Source: Gordonia oryzae
GTDB taxonomy: Bacteria > Actinomycetota > Actinomycetes > Mycobacteriales > Mycobacteriaceae
Reading direction: 5' to 3'
DNA: 64,000 nt
Assembly: GCF_003797185.1 (NCBI RefSeq)
Contig: NZ_RKMH01000002.1
Coordinates: forward strand, 124,001-188,000
Positions 7,736 to 17,834 of the stretch are shown here, piece by piece. A model generated the notes under the pieces. The model saw only the letters and a program-made list of their open reading frames with translations, did not search any database and was not told the origin of the DNA. The position numbers and the translations under genes were made by a program. How positions within the stretch are numbered: position 1 is the stretch's first letter; the number at the start of each line of letters is the position of its first letter.

Positions 7736-9421
7736 ATGAGGTCTTCCCCGGAATCCGCGCCCCCGAACCCGTCCACCCTGCAGGCGCGGGTCATCGTCGA
7801 CGAGTTGGTCCGCGGCGGAGTCGGCGAGGCGGTGCTGTGCCCGGGATCACGCAATGCGCCACTGGCATTCGCGCTCCATGCCGCCGATGCCGCCGGCGCG
7901 CTGCGGCTGCACGTCCGGATCGACGAACGGTCCGCGGGATTCCTCGCCCTGGGATTGGCGGCGGCGTCGGGGCGGCCGGTGCCGATTGTGATGACCAGCG
8001 GCACCGCCGTGGCCAACATGAGTCCGGCGGTCTTCGAAGCCAACTATGCCCGGGTGCCGCTGGTAGTGGTCAGCGCGAACCGGCCGTACGAGTTGCTCGG
8101 GTCGGGGGCCAATCAGACCGTTGAACAGTTCGGGATCTTCGGTACGCAGGTACGTGCCGCGATCAGCCTGGGCCTGGCCGAGGCCGACCTCGACACCAAC
8201 AGCCAGTGGCGCTCGGCCGTGGGTCGCGTACTGGCGGCGGCGCGGGGTGCGCGGACCGGCAACGCCGGACCGGTGCAGTTCGACATACCGCTACGCGAAC
8301 CGCTCGTCCCCGGGCCGCTGACCGGCCCAGAGTCCGACCTCGGCGTCTTCGCCGGACGTCCCGGTGGGCTCCCGTGGACACAGGCACCGGTCGGCAAACT
8401 CGACATCCCGCTGCCCGTCGACCTGTCCGTTGACACGGTCGTCGTCGCAGGTCATGGAGCTGGTCGCTATCCGGAGCTGGATGGGATCCCGACGGTCGCC
8501 GAGCCGACGGCACCGCATGCGGTGACCCCGCTGCATCCGCTGGCGCTCGACTCGCTCGCCCCGAAACAGGCCATCATCTGCGGTCGCCCCACCTTGCATC
8601 GCGGTGTGGCGCGACTGCTCGCCGATGCCGAGGTCCGCGTCTACGCGGTAACCACCGGACCGCGGTGGCCGGACGTGTCGGGCAATGTGTTCGCGACCGG
8701 CACCCGGGTCGAGGCGACCGGCGAGGCGGCCGAGAAGTGGCTCAAACAGTGCGCCGAGGTTCATCAGCGCGTTCTCGGGGCGGTCGACGCCGAACTCGAC
8801 GCGGGCGGCCCGGCGACCGGCCTGCACGTCGCTCGGACGGTCAGCGCAGCCATGGTGCCCGGTGAGCAACTGGTCGTCGGCGCGAGCAACCCGATCCGCG
8901 ACATCGCATTGGCCGGGCGCGTCTCGCCGGGAGTGCGGGTGCTCTCCAACCGTGGCGTGGCGGGTATCGACGGGACGAATTCGACCGCGATCGGCGCGGC
9001 ACTGGCCCACGACGTCGACCATCCGGGGTCGCGGACCGTCGCGTTGATGGGAGATCTGACCTTCATCCACGACGCCACCGGACTGATTTTCGGGCCGTCG
9101 GAGCCACGGCCGCGGCACCTGCGGATCGTCGTCGCCAACGACGACGGTGGTGGCATCTTCGGGCTGCTCGAGCAGGGTGATCCACGATTCAACTCCGGCC
9201 AGTACGCCGGTGCTTATGAGCGGGTGTTCGGCACGCCGCATCGCACCGACCTGGCCTCGTTGTGTGCGGGATTCCATCTGCCGCACCGCCGCATCGAGCA
9301 ATTCGATCTGGCCGCGGTGCTCGCCGAGCCGGGCGCCGACGGGGTGGAAGTCGTCGAGGTGGTCACCGACCGTGAGCGCCTGCGATCTGTGCACGCGGGG
9401 ATTGTGGGCCGCCTGCGGTAG
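7736..9421 (+). CDS. menD: SEPHCHC synthase MenD
   Basis: 561 residues. This thiamine-diphosphate enzyme joins isochorismate and 2-oxoglutarate to give 2-succinyl-5-enolpyruvyl-6-hydroxy-3-cyclohexene-1-carboxylate, the first committed step toward menaquinone. The N-terminal domain shows [14 protein letters not shown] and [15 protein letters not shown], diagnostic for MenD. The C-terminal ThDP/Mg domain shows [14 protein letters not shown] and [17 protein letters not shown] 7736 was chosen since upstream codons run into the hairpin repeat and the family starts shortly before the [11 protein letters not shown] segment. It is followed after 21 bases by the DUF3592 gene, the order known in mycobacteria (menD-Rv0556-mgtA-menG). 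Confidence 0.95.
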   Translation: MRSSPESAPPNPSTLQARVIVDELVRGGVGEAVLCPGSRNAPLAFALHAADAAGALRLHVRIDERSAGFLALGLAAASGRPVPIVMTSGTAVANMSPAVFEANYARVPLVVVSANRPYELLGSGANQTVEQFGIFGTQVRAAISLGLAEADLDTNSQWRSAVGRVLAAARGARTGNAGPVQFDIPLREPLVPGPLTGPESDLGVFAGRPGGLPWTQAPVGKLDIPLPVDLSVDTVVVAGHGAGRYPELDGIPTVAEPTAPHAVTPLHPLALDSLAPKQAIICGRPTLHRGVARLLADAEVRVYAVTTGPRWPDVSGNVFATGTRVEATGEAAEKWLKQCAEVHQRVLGAVDAELDAGGPATGLHVARTVSAAMVPGEQLVVGASNPIRDIALAGRVSPGVRVLSNRGVAGIDGTNSTAIGAALAHDVDHPGSRTVALMGDLTFIHDATGLIFGPSEPRPRHLRIVVANDDGGGIFGLLEQGDPRFNSGQYAGAYERVFGTPHRTDLASLCAGFHLPHRRIEQFDLAAVLAEPGADGVEVVEVVTDRERLRSVHAGIVGRLR

Positions 9422-9442
9422 CGGGCCCGTATTCTGAGGTGC

Positions 9443-9982
9443 ATGAATCCGGTCATCCTGCGGCGTGTGCAGAAGACGCTGCTGGTGATCGGGCTGATCG
9501 TCACCGTGATGGCCGTCGCGATGGTCGTGGCGGCCTTCGCTAACGACGCGGCGATCAACCGCGACAAGGGCACCGTGATGGCCGACATCGTCTCGGCCGA
9601 CCACCTGCATGCCGTCGCGTACTTCCAGACGCCCGACGGGCAGATCTACAGCCCGCGGCTGGGGCTACTGTACCCAACCGAACTCGTTACCGGACAACGC
9701 ATCAGCGTCGAATACGACCAGAACAACCCCGATCTGGCCAAGCCCGCCGGCCGAGGGGCGTCGCTGGCGATCATCCCGGCGCTGTCGGTCGCCGCGCTGA
9801 CGTGGCTGGTCGTTGTTGCCGTGATGGTGCTGATTGCCGAGGCCAATCGCCGACTGCTGCGCCGGGCCGCGCGTCGCGCCGACGAGGACGGCCCCGGCCC
9901 CGATGACGGTGACCTCGGCGATCACCCCGACGACGACCCGTCACCCCGTCCCGCCGACGATCGGGAAACCGTCGACGTATGA
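9443..9982 (+). CDS. DUF3592 membrane protein
   Basis: 179 residues with two membrane helices (about residues 11-33 and 108-132) and a ~75-residue domain between them (TVMADIVSADHLHAVAYF ... LVTGQRISVEYDQNNPDLA) typical of DUF3592, probably exposed outside the membrane. The C-terminus is a charged, Asp/Pro-rich cytoplasmic tail. GAGGTG directly before ATG 9443 supports the start. Its mycobacterial counterpart sits in the same place between menD and mgtA. No function is known. Confidence 0.8.
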   Translation: MNPVILRRVQKTLLVIGLIVTVMAVAMVVAAFANDAAINRDKGTVMADIVSADHLHAVAYFQTPDGQIYSPRLGLLYPTELVTGQRISVEYDQNNPDLAKPAGRGASLAIIPALSVAALTWLVVVAVMVLIAEANRRLLRRAARRADEDGPGPDDGDLGDHPDDDPSPRPADDRETVDV

Positions 9983-10075
9983 GGAGGCGGTGGCGACCAG
10001 AGGTTCGCGCGGAGTTCTCGCGTAGGTCACATGTCGTCGTTGCCGAGGTCATCGACGACAACGACCATTGGCGCC

Positions 10076-11239
10076 ATGCGCGTGGCTATCGTCGCCGAGA
10101 GTTTTCTTCCGCAGGTTAACGGGGTGGTCAACTCGGTCCTCCGAGTCGTCGAGCATCTTGAGAATGCCGGGCATGATGCCGTGGTGATCGCACCGGATTC
10201 CGAGCGAGGCGGTCGGCGGGCGCCGCGGCTTGTGGGCCGGCATACCCCCGTGCACACGGTGCCCTCGATGCGATTCCCCGGCGTCACGTCGCTGCCCGTC
10301 GGCGTGCCGATGCCCAGCATGTACCGCGCTTTACGCGACGTGCGGCCCGACGTGGTGCACCTCGCCTCGCCCTTCGTGGTCGGCGGAGCTGGTGCGTTGG
10401 CCGCCAAGCGGTTACGGGTGCCGACGGTGGCCGTGTTCCAGACCGACGTCGCCGGATTCGCCGAGGCGTATCGGCTTGCGGTGGCCGGCCACGCGGCGTG
10501 GCGTTACACACGGATGGTGCACCTGGCCTGCGACCGCACCCTCGCTCCGTCCACGGCGACGATGGAAGCGCTTGCCGCCCGAGGGATTCCGCGACTGCAT
10601 CGCTGGGCGCGTGGGGTCGACACCGCCCAGTTCTCGCCGCTCAGACGCGACGATGACCTGCGCGCACAGTGGGGTGCGGACCGGTTGATCGTCGGATTTG
10701 TGGGTCGATTGGCGCCGGAGAAGCATGTTGAGCGGCTCGCCCCGCTGGACCGCGACCCGTCGGTGCGGTTGGTGATCGTCGGTGACGGTCCGGAACGTGC
10801 TCGCCTGCAACGACTCTGCCCCAATGCGGTGTTCACCGGCGAACTCCGTGGCGAAGAGCTGGCGCGAGCGTATGCCAGCCTCGACGTGTTCGCTCACCCC
10901 GGCGAGCACGAGACCTTCTGCCAGGCGATCCAGGAGGCGATGGCCAGCGGAGTACCGGTGATCGGTCCCGATGCGGGTGGACCACGAGATCTCGTGACCC
11001 CGCTGTCGACGGGATTCCTCCTTGATCCGGCGAGCTACGCCGATCGCATCGCCGAAACAGTCGCTGCATTACGGGAGCCCGCCCGACGCATGGCGATGGG
11101 CCGGGCCGGGCTGGCGGCGGTCCGCGCGCGGACGTGGCCGGCTCTGTGCGAGGAACTGCTCGGGCACTACGGCGAGGTCATCGCCGAGCGCGGAGGCGAC
11201 GCGCGGATAGCGATGGGGCGGCAACGGCTCGCCGGGTGA
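10076..11239 (+). CDS. mgtA: GDP-mannose-dependent alpha-mannosyltransferase MgtA (GT4)
   Basis: 387 residues. The GT-B fold retaining glycosyltransferase begins [20 protein letters not shown], and the C-terminal domain has [17 protein letters not shown] and the EX7E nucleotide-sugar motif in [12 protein letters not shown]. By position and sequence it matches mycobacterial/corynebacterial MgtA (formerly PimB), which mannosylates glucuronosyl-diacylglycerol on the cytoplasmic side of the membrane to start a lipomannan-like glycolipid. The start at 10076 matches the family start; an ATG at 10031 would add 15 atypical residues. Acceptor specificity is inferred from homology. Confidence 0.85.
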   Translation: MRVAIVAESFLPQVNGVVNSVLRVVEHLENAGHDAVVIAPDSERGGRRAPRLVGRHTPVHTVPSMRFPGVTSLPVGVPMPSMYRALRDVRPDVVHLASPFVVGGAGALAAKRLRVPTVAVFQTDVAGFAEAYRLAVAGHAAWRYTRMVHLACDRTLAPSTATMEALAARGIPRLHRWARGVDTAQFSPLRRDDDLRAQWGADRLIVGFVGRLAPEKHVERLAPLDRDPSVRLVIVGDGPERARLQRLCPNAVFTGELRGEELARAYASLDVFAHPGEHETFCQAIQEAMASGVPVIGPDAGGPRDLVTPLSTGFLLDPASYADRIAETVAALREPARRMAMGRAGLAAVRARTWPALCEELLGHYGEVIAERGGDARIAMGRQRLAG

Positions 11240-11319
11240 GGAGATCGGCTGCTGCCGGGCGCAGTAACGATGGTTCGACCGGCGCGTGAAGTGAAGAATG
11301 CCGGGTGAGCCCCTATTTC

Positions 11320-11722
11320 GCCCGCTCGTCGGCCCCGGAAGGTGCACAGGACCCTCGGCTTCGAACTCATCAGTCCCGAGCCGTCCTACGCCAGTGGCGT
11401 GTAGCAGCCACAGCAAGATTGCTGCTGATGGCCGACGGTGTGCTACTGCTTCTGCAGCTCATCGGTGGCCGGGTGCTGGATCTGTGCGTCGGCAGCTGCG
11501 TGGTGGCGCGGGCCGCTGCGCAGTCGGGAGCCGCGGCGGTCACGGCCGCGGACGCCTTGGACTTCGTGGTGCATCACCGACGCTGACTCTGCTTCGGCGC
11601 CCTGTGTCCGGTTCGAGTGCACTTCGGGCGGTTTGAGGACTACATCGGTCGCGACAGGTTCGACGCGGTGACCTGTAATCCGCGATTTGTGCCGACTCCT
11701 GGCATCGACGACGGCGTGGCGT
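11320..11722 (+). pseudogene. Decayed HemK/PrmC-like small-domain methyltransferase
   Basis: On the plus strand there are ordered fragments of a class I methyltransferase: a fragment ending in SYASGV followed by a stop, then GGRVLDLCVGSCVVARAAAQ (motif I; the usual third glycine is Cys), GAAAVTAADALDFVVHH, and in another frame FEDYIGRDRFDAVTCNPRFVP, where NPRF stands for the catalytic NPPY/F. A stop and at least two frame shifts break it. Intact relatives methylate glutamine in release factors or small metabolites. It lies between mgtA and menG, adjacent in M. tuberculosis, so this is an insertion that then decayed. Confidence 0.6.
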
Positions 11723-11981
11723 GAGCGAGAGGATCGCGCGCAAATGCTGAGAAATGGTGATGTGGTGGAGTCGGTTGTGTTCCCTGCAGATGTGGGGGGA
11801 TGAGTTCTCGTGTCCATGGTGTTTCCAGGTTGGTGAGCAACAAGCCCCGTCGTGGCGAACGGTCGGTGACTGTGGCGTGATGACCGGTTGTCACCTTCGA
11901 TTTTGCCGAGATGTGAGTTGGGCCATCAGTGTTGCCGGGCGCTCGGTGGGGCGGCGGTGACGGGCAGGTAGCGTTATCACC
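11723..11981. other. Non-coding stretch before menG
   Basis: I find no convincing gene here. It carries the menG promoter region; AGGT at 11968-11971 lies 10 bases before the menG start. A short minus-strand frame in 11640-11894 has no recognisable motif. Confidence 0.4.
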
Positions 11982-12677
11982 ATGGCTACCCCCGATCGTG
12001 CGAGTCTGGACAAGGACCCGGCCGAGGTTGCGGCGATGTTCGACGGCGTCGCCAAGCGCTACGACATCACCAACACCGTGCTGTCGTTCGCCCAGGATCG
12101 GCGGTGGCGTAGGGCGACCCGCAAGGCGCTGTCGCTCACCCGCAGTGACGTGGTACTCGACCTGGCCGCCGGCACAGCTGTCTCCACCGTCGAGCTGGCG
12201 ACGTCGGGTGCCTCGTGTGTGGCCGCCGACTTCTCCCTGGGCATGCTGAAGGCTGGCGCCGCGCGAGACGTACCGAAGGTCGCCGCCGACGCGATGGCCC
12301 TGCCCTTCGCCGACGGGTCATTCGACGCCGCGACCATCTCGTTCGGTCTGCGCAACGTCCACGACGTACCGACCGCCCTGGCCGAGCTTCATCGCGTGCT
12401 CAAACCCGGTGGCCGCCTGGTCATTTGCGAGTTCTCCACACCGACTTTGCGGCCATTTCGCACCGTGTACATGGAGTATCTGATGAAAGCGTTGCCCGCC
12501 GTGGCGACCAAGGTGTCGAGCAACCCGGCCGCATACGTGTATCTCGCCGAATCGATTCGAGCCTGGCCCGACCAGTTCGGCCTCGGCGACCTCATTCGCG
12601 ACGCCGGGTTCACCGACGTCCGCTGGCAGAACCTCACCGGCGGCATCGCGGCAATACACTCCGGCATTCGCGTCTGA
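11982..12677 (+). CDS. menG: Demethylmenaquinone methyltransferase MenG (UbiE)
   Basis: 231 residues. It is the SAM-dependent C-methyltransferase that converts demethylmenaquinone to menaquinone, the last ring step. The family signatures are [18 protein letters not shown] at the N-terminus, [16 protein letters not shown] (motif I), [12 protein letters not shown] and the [17 protein letters not shown] post-motif. [13 protein letters not shown] and [12 protein letters not shown] near the end are typical of UbiE/MenG. Length is usual for the family. Confidence 0.95.
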   Translation: MATPDRASLDKDPAEVAAMFDGVAKRYDITNTVLSFAQDRRWRRATRKALSLTRSDVVLDLAAGTAVSTVELATSGASCVAADFSLGMLKAGAARDVPKVAADAMALPFADGSFDAATISFGLRNVHDVPTALAELHRVLKPGGRLVICEFSTPTLRPFRTVYMEYLMKALPAVATKVSSNPAAYVYLAESIRAWPDQFGLGDLIRDAGFTDVRWQNLTGGIAAIHSGIRV

Positions 12678-12710
12678 CGCGCAACTGAGCGAACTGGGTG
12701 CCGATTGCCC

Positions 12711-12780
12711 GGTGGGTCGAGGTGCCCGCCAGATCAGTGGTCGAGGTGCCCAGGAGCGGTAGCGGCGAGCCTTGAGACCG
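12711..12780. repeat. Dispersed GTCGAGGTG repeat, degenerate copy
   Basis: It contains two GGTCGAGGTGCC blocks (12714-12726 and 12739-12750), the second followed by an AGGAGCG...AGCG.CGAGCCTTGAGACC segment. The same arrangement occurs at 42661-42704 and, reversed, at 28252-28294. The ends are roughly inverted (GGTCGAGG versus CCTTGAGACC), so the repeat is palindromic. Confidence 0.5.
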
Positions 12781-12797
12781 GCCGCATTGGTGCTGGG

Positions 12798-13445
12798 TCA
12801 GGGTGGCATCTTGTCGATCGTTGCCTTGGTGAAGGCGATGGCTTTGGCGCAGACCTGGTCTCTAGGCGGAGGGTTTATGAACAGAATGGCAGTTGTCGTG
12901 ACTATGGCACTGCCAGACTGGACGGCAGTTGTGCATGCGTCCTGGAATCTGGGATACCCAACTGCGACTGGCCTTCCCTGCATGCTGGTGTCGTATTGCC
13001 ATTCGATCGCAGTTGAGTACTTCTTCTTGTAATCTTCGAGCGGAAGGTCGTTTCCGACGCCTTGCGAAACGACTGCTGTGCTCGAATCCCGGTATCTCCA
13101 GTCGCATCCTCGGGATGTCTGCATGTTGGCGTTGGCGCCGTCGGTCACTGATTGCTGGTCCAAGCCTAATGCCTCTAGTTCCCCGTCCGATAGTGCTGTG
13201 CAGGGTTCGTATGACGAGCCGTCGTTCAGGTTGCTCCACCGATCCGGAAAGACGGTATCGAATGGTAGTCGTTTTCCGTTCGCATCCACTTGTCTGATGC
13301 TGGCAGGAGTACTTGGGCGGTACGCTGACGCGGATATATGGTCCGGTGTATGTTCGCCTGAACTGGTCGTGCAGCAGACTGTTCCAGAGAGAGTAACGGA
13401 CATCGTCACCACCGTCTTGGCTATTTTCAGTTGAATGTTATGCAT
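12798..13445 (-). CDS. DUF3558-family lipoprotein
   Basis: 215 residues. The N-terminus has a hydrophobic signal ending in a lipobox, LSGTVC, with lipidation expected at Cys24. The mature part shows the DUF3558 pattern: PFDTVFPDRW, then YEPCTALSDGELEALGL, SRGCDWRY and later Cys pairs in QDACTTAV and RDQVCAKAIAF. The conserved cysteines probably form disulphides outside the membrane. Function is unknown. The start overlaps the end of the upstream gene by 8 bases, suggesting translational coupling. Codon use is less GC-biased than in the men genes on either side, and this pair has no equivalent at this place in M. tuberculosis, so it looks acquired. Confidence 0.8.
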   Translation of the reverse strand: MHNIQLKIAKTVVTMSVTLSGTVCCTTSSGEHTPDHISASAYRPSTPASIRQVDANGKRLPFDTVFPDRWSNLNDGSSYEPCTALSDGELEALGLDQQSVTDGANANMQTSRGCDWRYRDSSTAVVSQGVGNDLPLEDYKKKYSTAIEWQYDTSMQGRPVAVGYPRFQDACTTAVQSGSAIVTTTAILFINPPPRDQVCAKAIAFTKATIDKMPP

Positions 13446-13851
13446 TTATTGATTCGAAATCTAGACCATTCTTGCCATCTGTCGCAGTCAGCTCGGCGTG
13501 TGCTTGATCGCATAGCGCTGCTAATGCGTCTATGCGCTCGATATTGGCCTTCAGTCCAGCTGCGAAGTAGTTGACGAACTGAGCCGCACGCGCAGACATG
13601 TTGGTACCTTCCGGTACGTCCCCGTAGTGATTGCCGTTGTTGACGCGGACTAACTCCGCGGCAACCCCCGCCAACTCCGACGCCAGATTTCGTGCCACCC
13701 CGGCTCGTCGCTTCCATTCGGCGTCGATGACCTGGACGACTCCGCCGTCGCCGAGTTCGGGATTCACCTGGGGAACGGAAGTGCCGGGTGGGTAGGTGGA
13801 GCCACCGCCGAGTGGCACACGTGTGCCCGGTTGTACGAAATACTCCGTCAT
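13438..13851 (-). CDS. Hypothetical partner of the DUF3558 lipoprotein
   Basis: 137 residues, not recognised. It opens MTEYFVQPGTRVPLGGGST, a Gly/Pro-rich head, and continues with an alpha-helical region (about residues 45-130) rich in Ala and Leu with regular spacing, ending in a Glu/Asp-rich tail. Size and helical character recall ESX/WXG100-type secreted helical proteins, but no WXG motif is present. ATG 13851 was chosen because a purine-rich AGGGGGAG lies just upstream on the minus strand; the frame stays open to 14046 but the extension is Pro/Ser/Thr-rich and lacks a ribosome site. Coupled to the overlapping lipoprotein gene. Function unknown. Confidence 0.65.
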   Translation of the reverse strand: MTEYFVQPGTRVPLGGGSTYPPGTSVPQVNPELGDGGVVQVIDAEWKRRAGVARNLASELAGVAAELVRVNNGNHYGDVPEGTNMSARAAQFVNYFAAGLKANIERIDALAALCDQAHAELTATDGKNGLDFESINA

Positions 13852-14311
13852 CTCTCCCCCTTCTGGCCCCGGCCAGATCTGCAGCGTGAAAGGGATTGTA
13901 GCCAGGATCGTCGGGTTTGGGAGGGTTGGCGTGAAGGTTGTGGATGAAGGGTCAGACGCTGCGGCGGACGGGGCATTCAGGGGCGAAGGTGCCTGGCTCA
14001 TCGCCCTGGTAGCTGCGCGGACAACAGCGTATCTGCGACATGTCACGCCCCAGCTGGGTAGGTACGGGCCGGCGAAGAATCGGACGGCCAGTCCTCACGC
14101 CTCGCGCCCGTTGCGGGCAACGACACGTCCTTGACACGTCCTCGATACGGGCGAGGCTATCTCGTAGCCGGTGCTCGGCGCGGCGAGTACTGATGCGATC
14201 CCGGGGCGACAGACTAAGTGGACGGCATGACGCTCCTGAGGCGGTCATTTTTCAGAAGTGCGAAGCATGTCTTTGGTTTTGTTCCAATCCGACGGGAACG
14301 AGCTGCGCCAG
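13852..14311. other. Upstream region of the lipoprotein pair
   Basis: This is the promoter side of the minus-strand pair. I see no gene beyond the optional N-terminal extension of the 13851 start. At its right end it runs into the 21-bp repeat array. Confidence 0.4.
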
Positions 14312-14388
14312 AGCGCAGTCGGTGCCTCTGAGAGCGCTGTCGGTGCCCCTGAGAGCGCTGTCGGCGATGGGGCGGGCGCTGTCGCCAA
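14312..14388. repeat. 21-bp phased repeat array (four units)
   Basis: The core AGCGCWGTCGGYG begins at 14312, 14333, 14354 and 14375, exactly 21 bases apart, all in the same plus-strand orientation. Units are separated by short GC-rich linkers. The last unit abuts the stop codon of the minus-strand menJ gene. The same core and period occur at 18364-18459 and 61828-62046. Confidence 0.8.
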
Positions 14389-14391
14389 GCG

Positions 14392-15645
14392 TCAGCTGAA
14401 CGGCGGGCGTTCGTCGATGCGGGTCGACAGATGGCCGACGCCACGCCAGGCGCGCGCGATGAGGTCGGTGTCGTCGGGTGTGATGAGATTGCCCATCACC
14501 CGGACCACCAGCGACATCAGCCGGGCCGACCGGATTCCGGGGCGGCCCAGGGCGGGGACGGTCTGCGGCATCGTCAGCAGGCCGGCGAGCCGACGGGCGG
14601 CGGAGAACGCCAGTCCGTAGTGGTCGGCGAGCAGAGCGCGCCAGGCGTGCGTATGGTCGTCGCCGGACAGGAGGTCAACCGACAGCCGGGCGGTCTCCAG
14701 TGCGTAATCGATGCCCTCTCCGTTGAGGGGATTCACGCACGCCGCGGCGTCGCCGATGAGCATCCAGTTTCGGCCGGCGACATTGCTGACCGCACCGCCC
14801 ATCGGAAGCAGCGCCGAGGCGATGCGCACCGGCTCACCGGTGATCTGCCACTCATCGGCGACCATGTGCGAGTAATGCTCGAGGATCGGCCGAAGCGCCA
14901 TGTGCGCTGGCCTTTTGGACGTTGCCAGCGCGCCGACGCCGACATTGAGCAGCCCCTCGCCAAGTGGGAACACCCAGCCGTATCCGGGCAGCAGTTCACC
15001 GCCGGGACCGCGGAGTTCGAGGTGCGACCCCATCACGGTGGCGTCGGCGCGCGGGGACGGGACGTAGGCGCGTGCGGCCACTCCGTACGCGGTGTCGCGG
15101 TGCCACTGTCGGCCGAGGATCTTGCCGAGTCCCGAGCGCACCCCGTCAGCGACGATGACCTGCCCGACGCGGATCGTTCGCCGACCATCGGCGGTGTCGA
15201 GTACCACTGCGCAGATGCGGTCGCCGTCGCGCTCGACGTCGACGGCCTTGGCTCCCGACACCATTCGCGCGCCCCGCGCGAGGGCGAATTCGCGGATCGC
15301 GTCGTCGAGTTCGAGGCGCGCGACGGCGCTGCCGTAGGCGGGGAAACGGCCCGACGGCCATGGCACGAACACGCTGCGGCCCCAGCCATTGAGCTGCAGA
15401 CCGTCCAGACGCGGCCGCATGTCGAGAAGATGTCCCAGGCCGAGGCGATCGAGTTCGGCGACAGCGCGCGGGGTGAGTCCATCGCCGCAGGTCTTGTCGC
15501 GCGGGAACACCGCCGCATCGACGAGAACCACCTGGTGACCGGCCGACGCGGCATAGGCGGCGGCCGCCGAACCGGCCGGTCCGGCGCCGACGACCAGGAC
15601 GTCGGCGGCGTCGGGGACCTCGACGGGGGGCACATGGATGCTCAC
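14392..15645 (-). CDS. menJ: Menaquinone side-chain reductase MenJ (geranylgeranyl reductase family)
   Basis: About 417 residues. This FAD-dependent reductase saturates one isoprene unit of the menaquinone side chain at the membrane. The FAD-binding N-terminus is VLVVGAGPAGSAAAAYAA, followed by FPRDKTCGDGLTPRAVAELDRLGL, the geranylgeranyl-reductase signature. PGYGWVFPLGEGLLNVGVGAL and WMLIGDAAACVNPLNGEGIDYALE match the known mycobacterial MenJ (Rv0561c) closely. GTG 15645 was chosen because the known protein starts about 10 residues before the FAD motif; GTG 15666 is possible. It is divergent from the polyprenyl diphosphate synthase gene, as in M. tuberculosis. Confidence 0.9.
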   Translation of the reverse strand: MSIHVPPVEVPDAADVLVVGAGPAGSAAAAYAASAGHQVVLVDAAVFPRDKTCGDGLTPRAVAELDRLGLGHLLDMRPRLDGLQLNGWGRSVFVPWPSGRFPAYGSAVARLELDDAIREFALARGARMVSGAKAVDVERDGDRICAVVLDTADGRRTIRVGQVIVADGVRSGLGKILGRQWHRDTAYGVAARAYVPSPRADATVMGSHLELRGPGGELLPGYGWVFPLGEGLLNVGVGALATSKRPAHMALRPILEHYSHMVADEWQITGEPVRIASALLPMGGAVSNVAGRNWMLIGDAAACVNPLNGEGIDYALETARLSVDLLSGDDHTHAWRALLADHYGLAFSAARRLAGLLTMPQTVPALGRPGIRSARLMSLVVRVMGNLITPDDTDLIARAWRGVGHLSTRIDERPPFS

Positions 15646-15812
15646 CTGACCAGTATGTCGGCGCACCTTCGGGCGATGCTGCTCGGGCGGCGCCGGTGCC
15701 AGACGCTAGGCTGCACAGGGGGTAGTGCCCTGGGGTATGGCGCCCGGTGCGTCACGCCGATGGCCTTGACCCTCTGGAAACGGAACTTCTCGAAACGGAG
15801 CGGCGCAAACAC

Positions 15813-16829
15813 GTGAAGTCGACATTCACCGGCGTAGACCTCGGGACCGATGAGTTCGCGGAGACCGTACGGTCCTCGTTGGCCCGCGTCGAGGACCTGC
15901 TGCTCACGGAGCTGGCGTCGGGAGACGACGTCATGACCGAGGCGGCGACGCATCTCGCACGCGCCGGCGGCAAGCGATTCCGGCCGATGTTCGCGATCCT
16001 CGCATCGCAGTTCGGACGTAACCCCGACGCCGACGAGGTGATCACGTCGGCGACCGTCGTCGAGATGATCCACCTCGCGACGCTATACCACGACGACGTC
16101 ATGGACGAGGCGCCGATGCGTCGTGGCGCCCAGAGCGCCAACGCCCGGTGGACCAACAGCATTGCGATCCTCTCCGGCGACTTCCTGTTCGCCCGTGCCT
16201 CTCGGCTGGTCTCGACGCTGGGCCCCGACGCCGTGCGCATCATCGCCGAGACCTTCGCCGAACTCGTCACCGGGCAGATGCGTGAGACCGTCGGTGCCGC
16301 GCAGGGCGCCGACCCGATCGACCACTACCTGAAGGTGGTGTGGGAGAAGACCGGGTCGTTGATCGCGGCGGCGGGCCGATTCGGCGCGATGGCCTCCGGC
16401 GCGAGCGCCGACGACACCGAGCGACTTGCCAGGATCGGCGACATCGTCGGTACCGCCTTCCAGGTATCCGACGACATCATCGACATCAGTTCTGTCACAG
16501 GCGATTCCGGCAAGACGCCGGGTACCGACCTGCGTGAGGGTGTGCACACCTTGCCGGTCTTGTACGCGCTGCGCGAGGACGACGCGTCGTCGGATCGACT
16601 GCGTAAGCTGCTGCTCGCCGACGACGGATCGGCGCGGCCGCTGACCGATGATGCCGAGGTCGCCGAGGCGCTCGATCTGCTCAATGTCTCGGGCGGCATG
16701 GTGCAGGCCAAGGACAAGCTCGCCGAATTCGCCGAGCAGGCGCGTGCCGAGCTCGCCCAGTTGCCGACCGGGCCTGCGCACGGGGCACTGAGCTCGTTGG
16801 TCAGCTACACCATCGACCGGACCGGATAG
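15813..16829 (+). CDS. Polyprenyl diphosphate synthase (menaquinone side chain)
   Basis: About 338 residues. This trans-prenyltransferase elongates allylic diphosphates with isopentenyl diphosphate. The first aspartate-rich motif is [13 protein letters not shown] and the second is [25 protein letters not shown] and LVTGQMRE are also typical. It corresponds to mycobacterial GrcC1 (Rv0562) in sequence and position and likely makes the isoprenoid tail for menaquinone. GTG 15813 was chosen because the family starts shortly before the GVDLG segment; GTG 15747 would add 22 residues. Chain length cannot be read with certainty. Confidence 0.9.
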   Translation: MKSTFTGVDLGTDEFAETVRSSLARVEDLLLTELASGDDVMTEAATHLARAGGKRFRPMFAILASQFGRNPDADEVITSATVVEMIHLATLYHDDVMDEAPMRRGAQSANARWTNSIAILSGDFLFARASRLVSTLGPDAVRIIAETFAELVTGQMRETVGAAQGADPIDHYLKVVWEKTGSLIAAAGRFGAMASGASADDTERLARIGDIVGTAFQVSDDIIDISSVTGDSGKTPGTDLREGVHTLPVLYALREDDASSDRLRKLLLADDGSARPLTDDAEVAEALDLLNVSGGMVQAKDKLAEFAEQARAELAQLPTGPAHGALSSLVSYTIDRTG

Positions 16830-16962
16830 CCGAGCGGTCGGATGGCTCACCCCACCTGGAAACCGAAGCGGGGTCTGGCTCGTTGGAGAAACGACAGGGC
16901 GTGTGGCCCGCCCGGCAGCCCGCCGGGACGCATACCGACGCCGTAACTCGAACGAGGACCTG

Positions 16963-17814
16963 ATGCACTTCAACGGATTGAAGACCGCGCTCCTGCTCGG
17001 CGTGATGTCGGCGATCATCGTCGGCATCGGCGCGATGTTCCGCAGCCCCACCATCCTGTGGGGGTCGGTCATCCTCGCCGTGGCGGTCAACGCCTACGTC
17101 TACTTCAACAGCGCCAAGATGTCACTCAAGGCGATGCATGCGCAGCCGGTGACCGAGGTCGAGGCGCCGGTGCTCTATCGCATTGTCCGCGAGCTGGCCA
17201 CCTCGGCGCATCAGCCGATGCCCGCGCTCTACATCAGCCCGACGGAGTCGCCGAACGCTTTTGCCACGGGTCGCAATCCGAAGAACGCGGCGGTGTGCTG
17301 CACCGCCGGGATACTGCGGCTGCTCGATGAGCGGGAATTGCGTGCGGTCCTCGGCCACGAACTGTCGCACGTCTACAACCGCGACATCCTGATCAGTTCG
17401 ATCGCCGGCGCCATGGCCGCGATCATCAGCGGTCTGGCGAACTTCGCATTGTTCTTCGGGGGCAACCGCAACAACGCCAACCCGCTGTTGATGCTCGTCG
17501 TCGCGTTCGTGGCGCCGATCGCGTCGACGCTGATCAAGCTGGCCGTGTCGCGCTCGCGCGAATATCAGGCCGACGCCTCGGGTGCCGAATTGACCAGGGA
17601 CCCGCTGGCGTTGGCGTCGGCGCTGGCCAAGATCTCCGGCGGTATCCAGGCGGCGCCGCTGCCGCCGCAGCCCGACATCGCCGCGCAGAGTCACGCGATG
17701 ATCGAGAATCCGTTCCGTGCCACCGACCGGATGGCCAAGCTCTTCTCGACGCACCCGCCGACCGAGGAGCGCATCGCCCGGTTGCAGGAGATGGCGCGGC
17801 GCGGGATCAGCTGA
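16963..17814 (+). CDS. htpX: Membrane zinc metalloprotease HtpX
   Basis: 283 residues. M48-family protease of the cytoplasmic membrane for quality control of membrane proteins. The zinc site is HELSH (in [13 protein letters not shown]) with the third ligand Glu in [13 protein letters not shown]. Four hydrophobic helices are visible: two at the N-terminus and two after the HELSH motif. The C-terminus has [14 protein letters not shown], the usual ending. ATG 16963 follows GAGG (16951-16954) and gives the standard MHFNGLKT start; the frame extends upstream without support. It follows the polyprenyl synthase as in M. tuberculosis (Rv0563). Confidence 0.95.
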   Translation: MHFNGLKTALLLGVMSAIIVGIGAMFRSPTILWGSVILAVAVNAYVYFNSAKMSLKAMHAQPVTEVEAPVLYRIVRELATSAHQPMPALYISPTESPNAFATGRNPKNAAVCCTAGILRLLDERELRAVLGHELSHVYNRDILISSIAGAMAAIISGLANFALFFGGNRNNANPLLMLVVAFVAPIASTLIKLAVSRSREYQADASGAELTRDPLALASALAKISGGIQAAPLPPQPDIAAQSHAMIENPFRATDRMAKLFSTHPPTEERIARLQEMARRGIS

Positions 17815-17834
17815 GCGCTGCCGTCACCCACCCG

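Noticed and set aside
11640-11894. Minus-strand frame suggestive of an HNH or ArsR fragment
   Set aside because: A few residues resembled those families, but no zinc or helix-turn-helix motif could be assembled in any frame.
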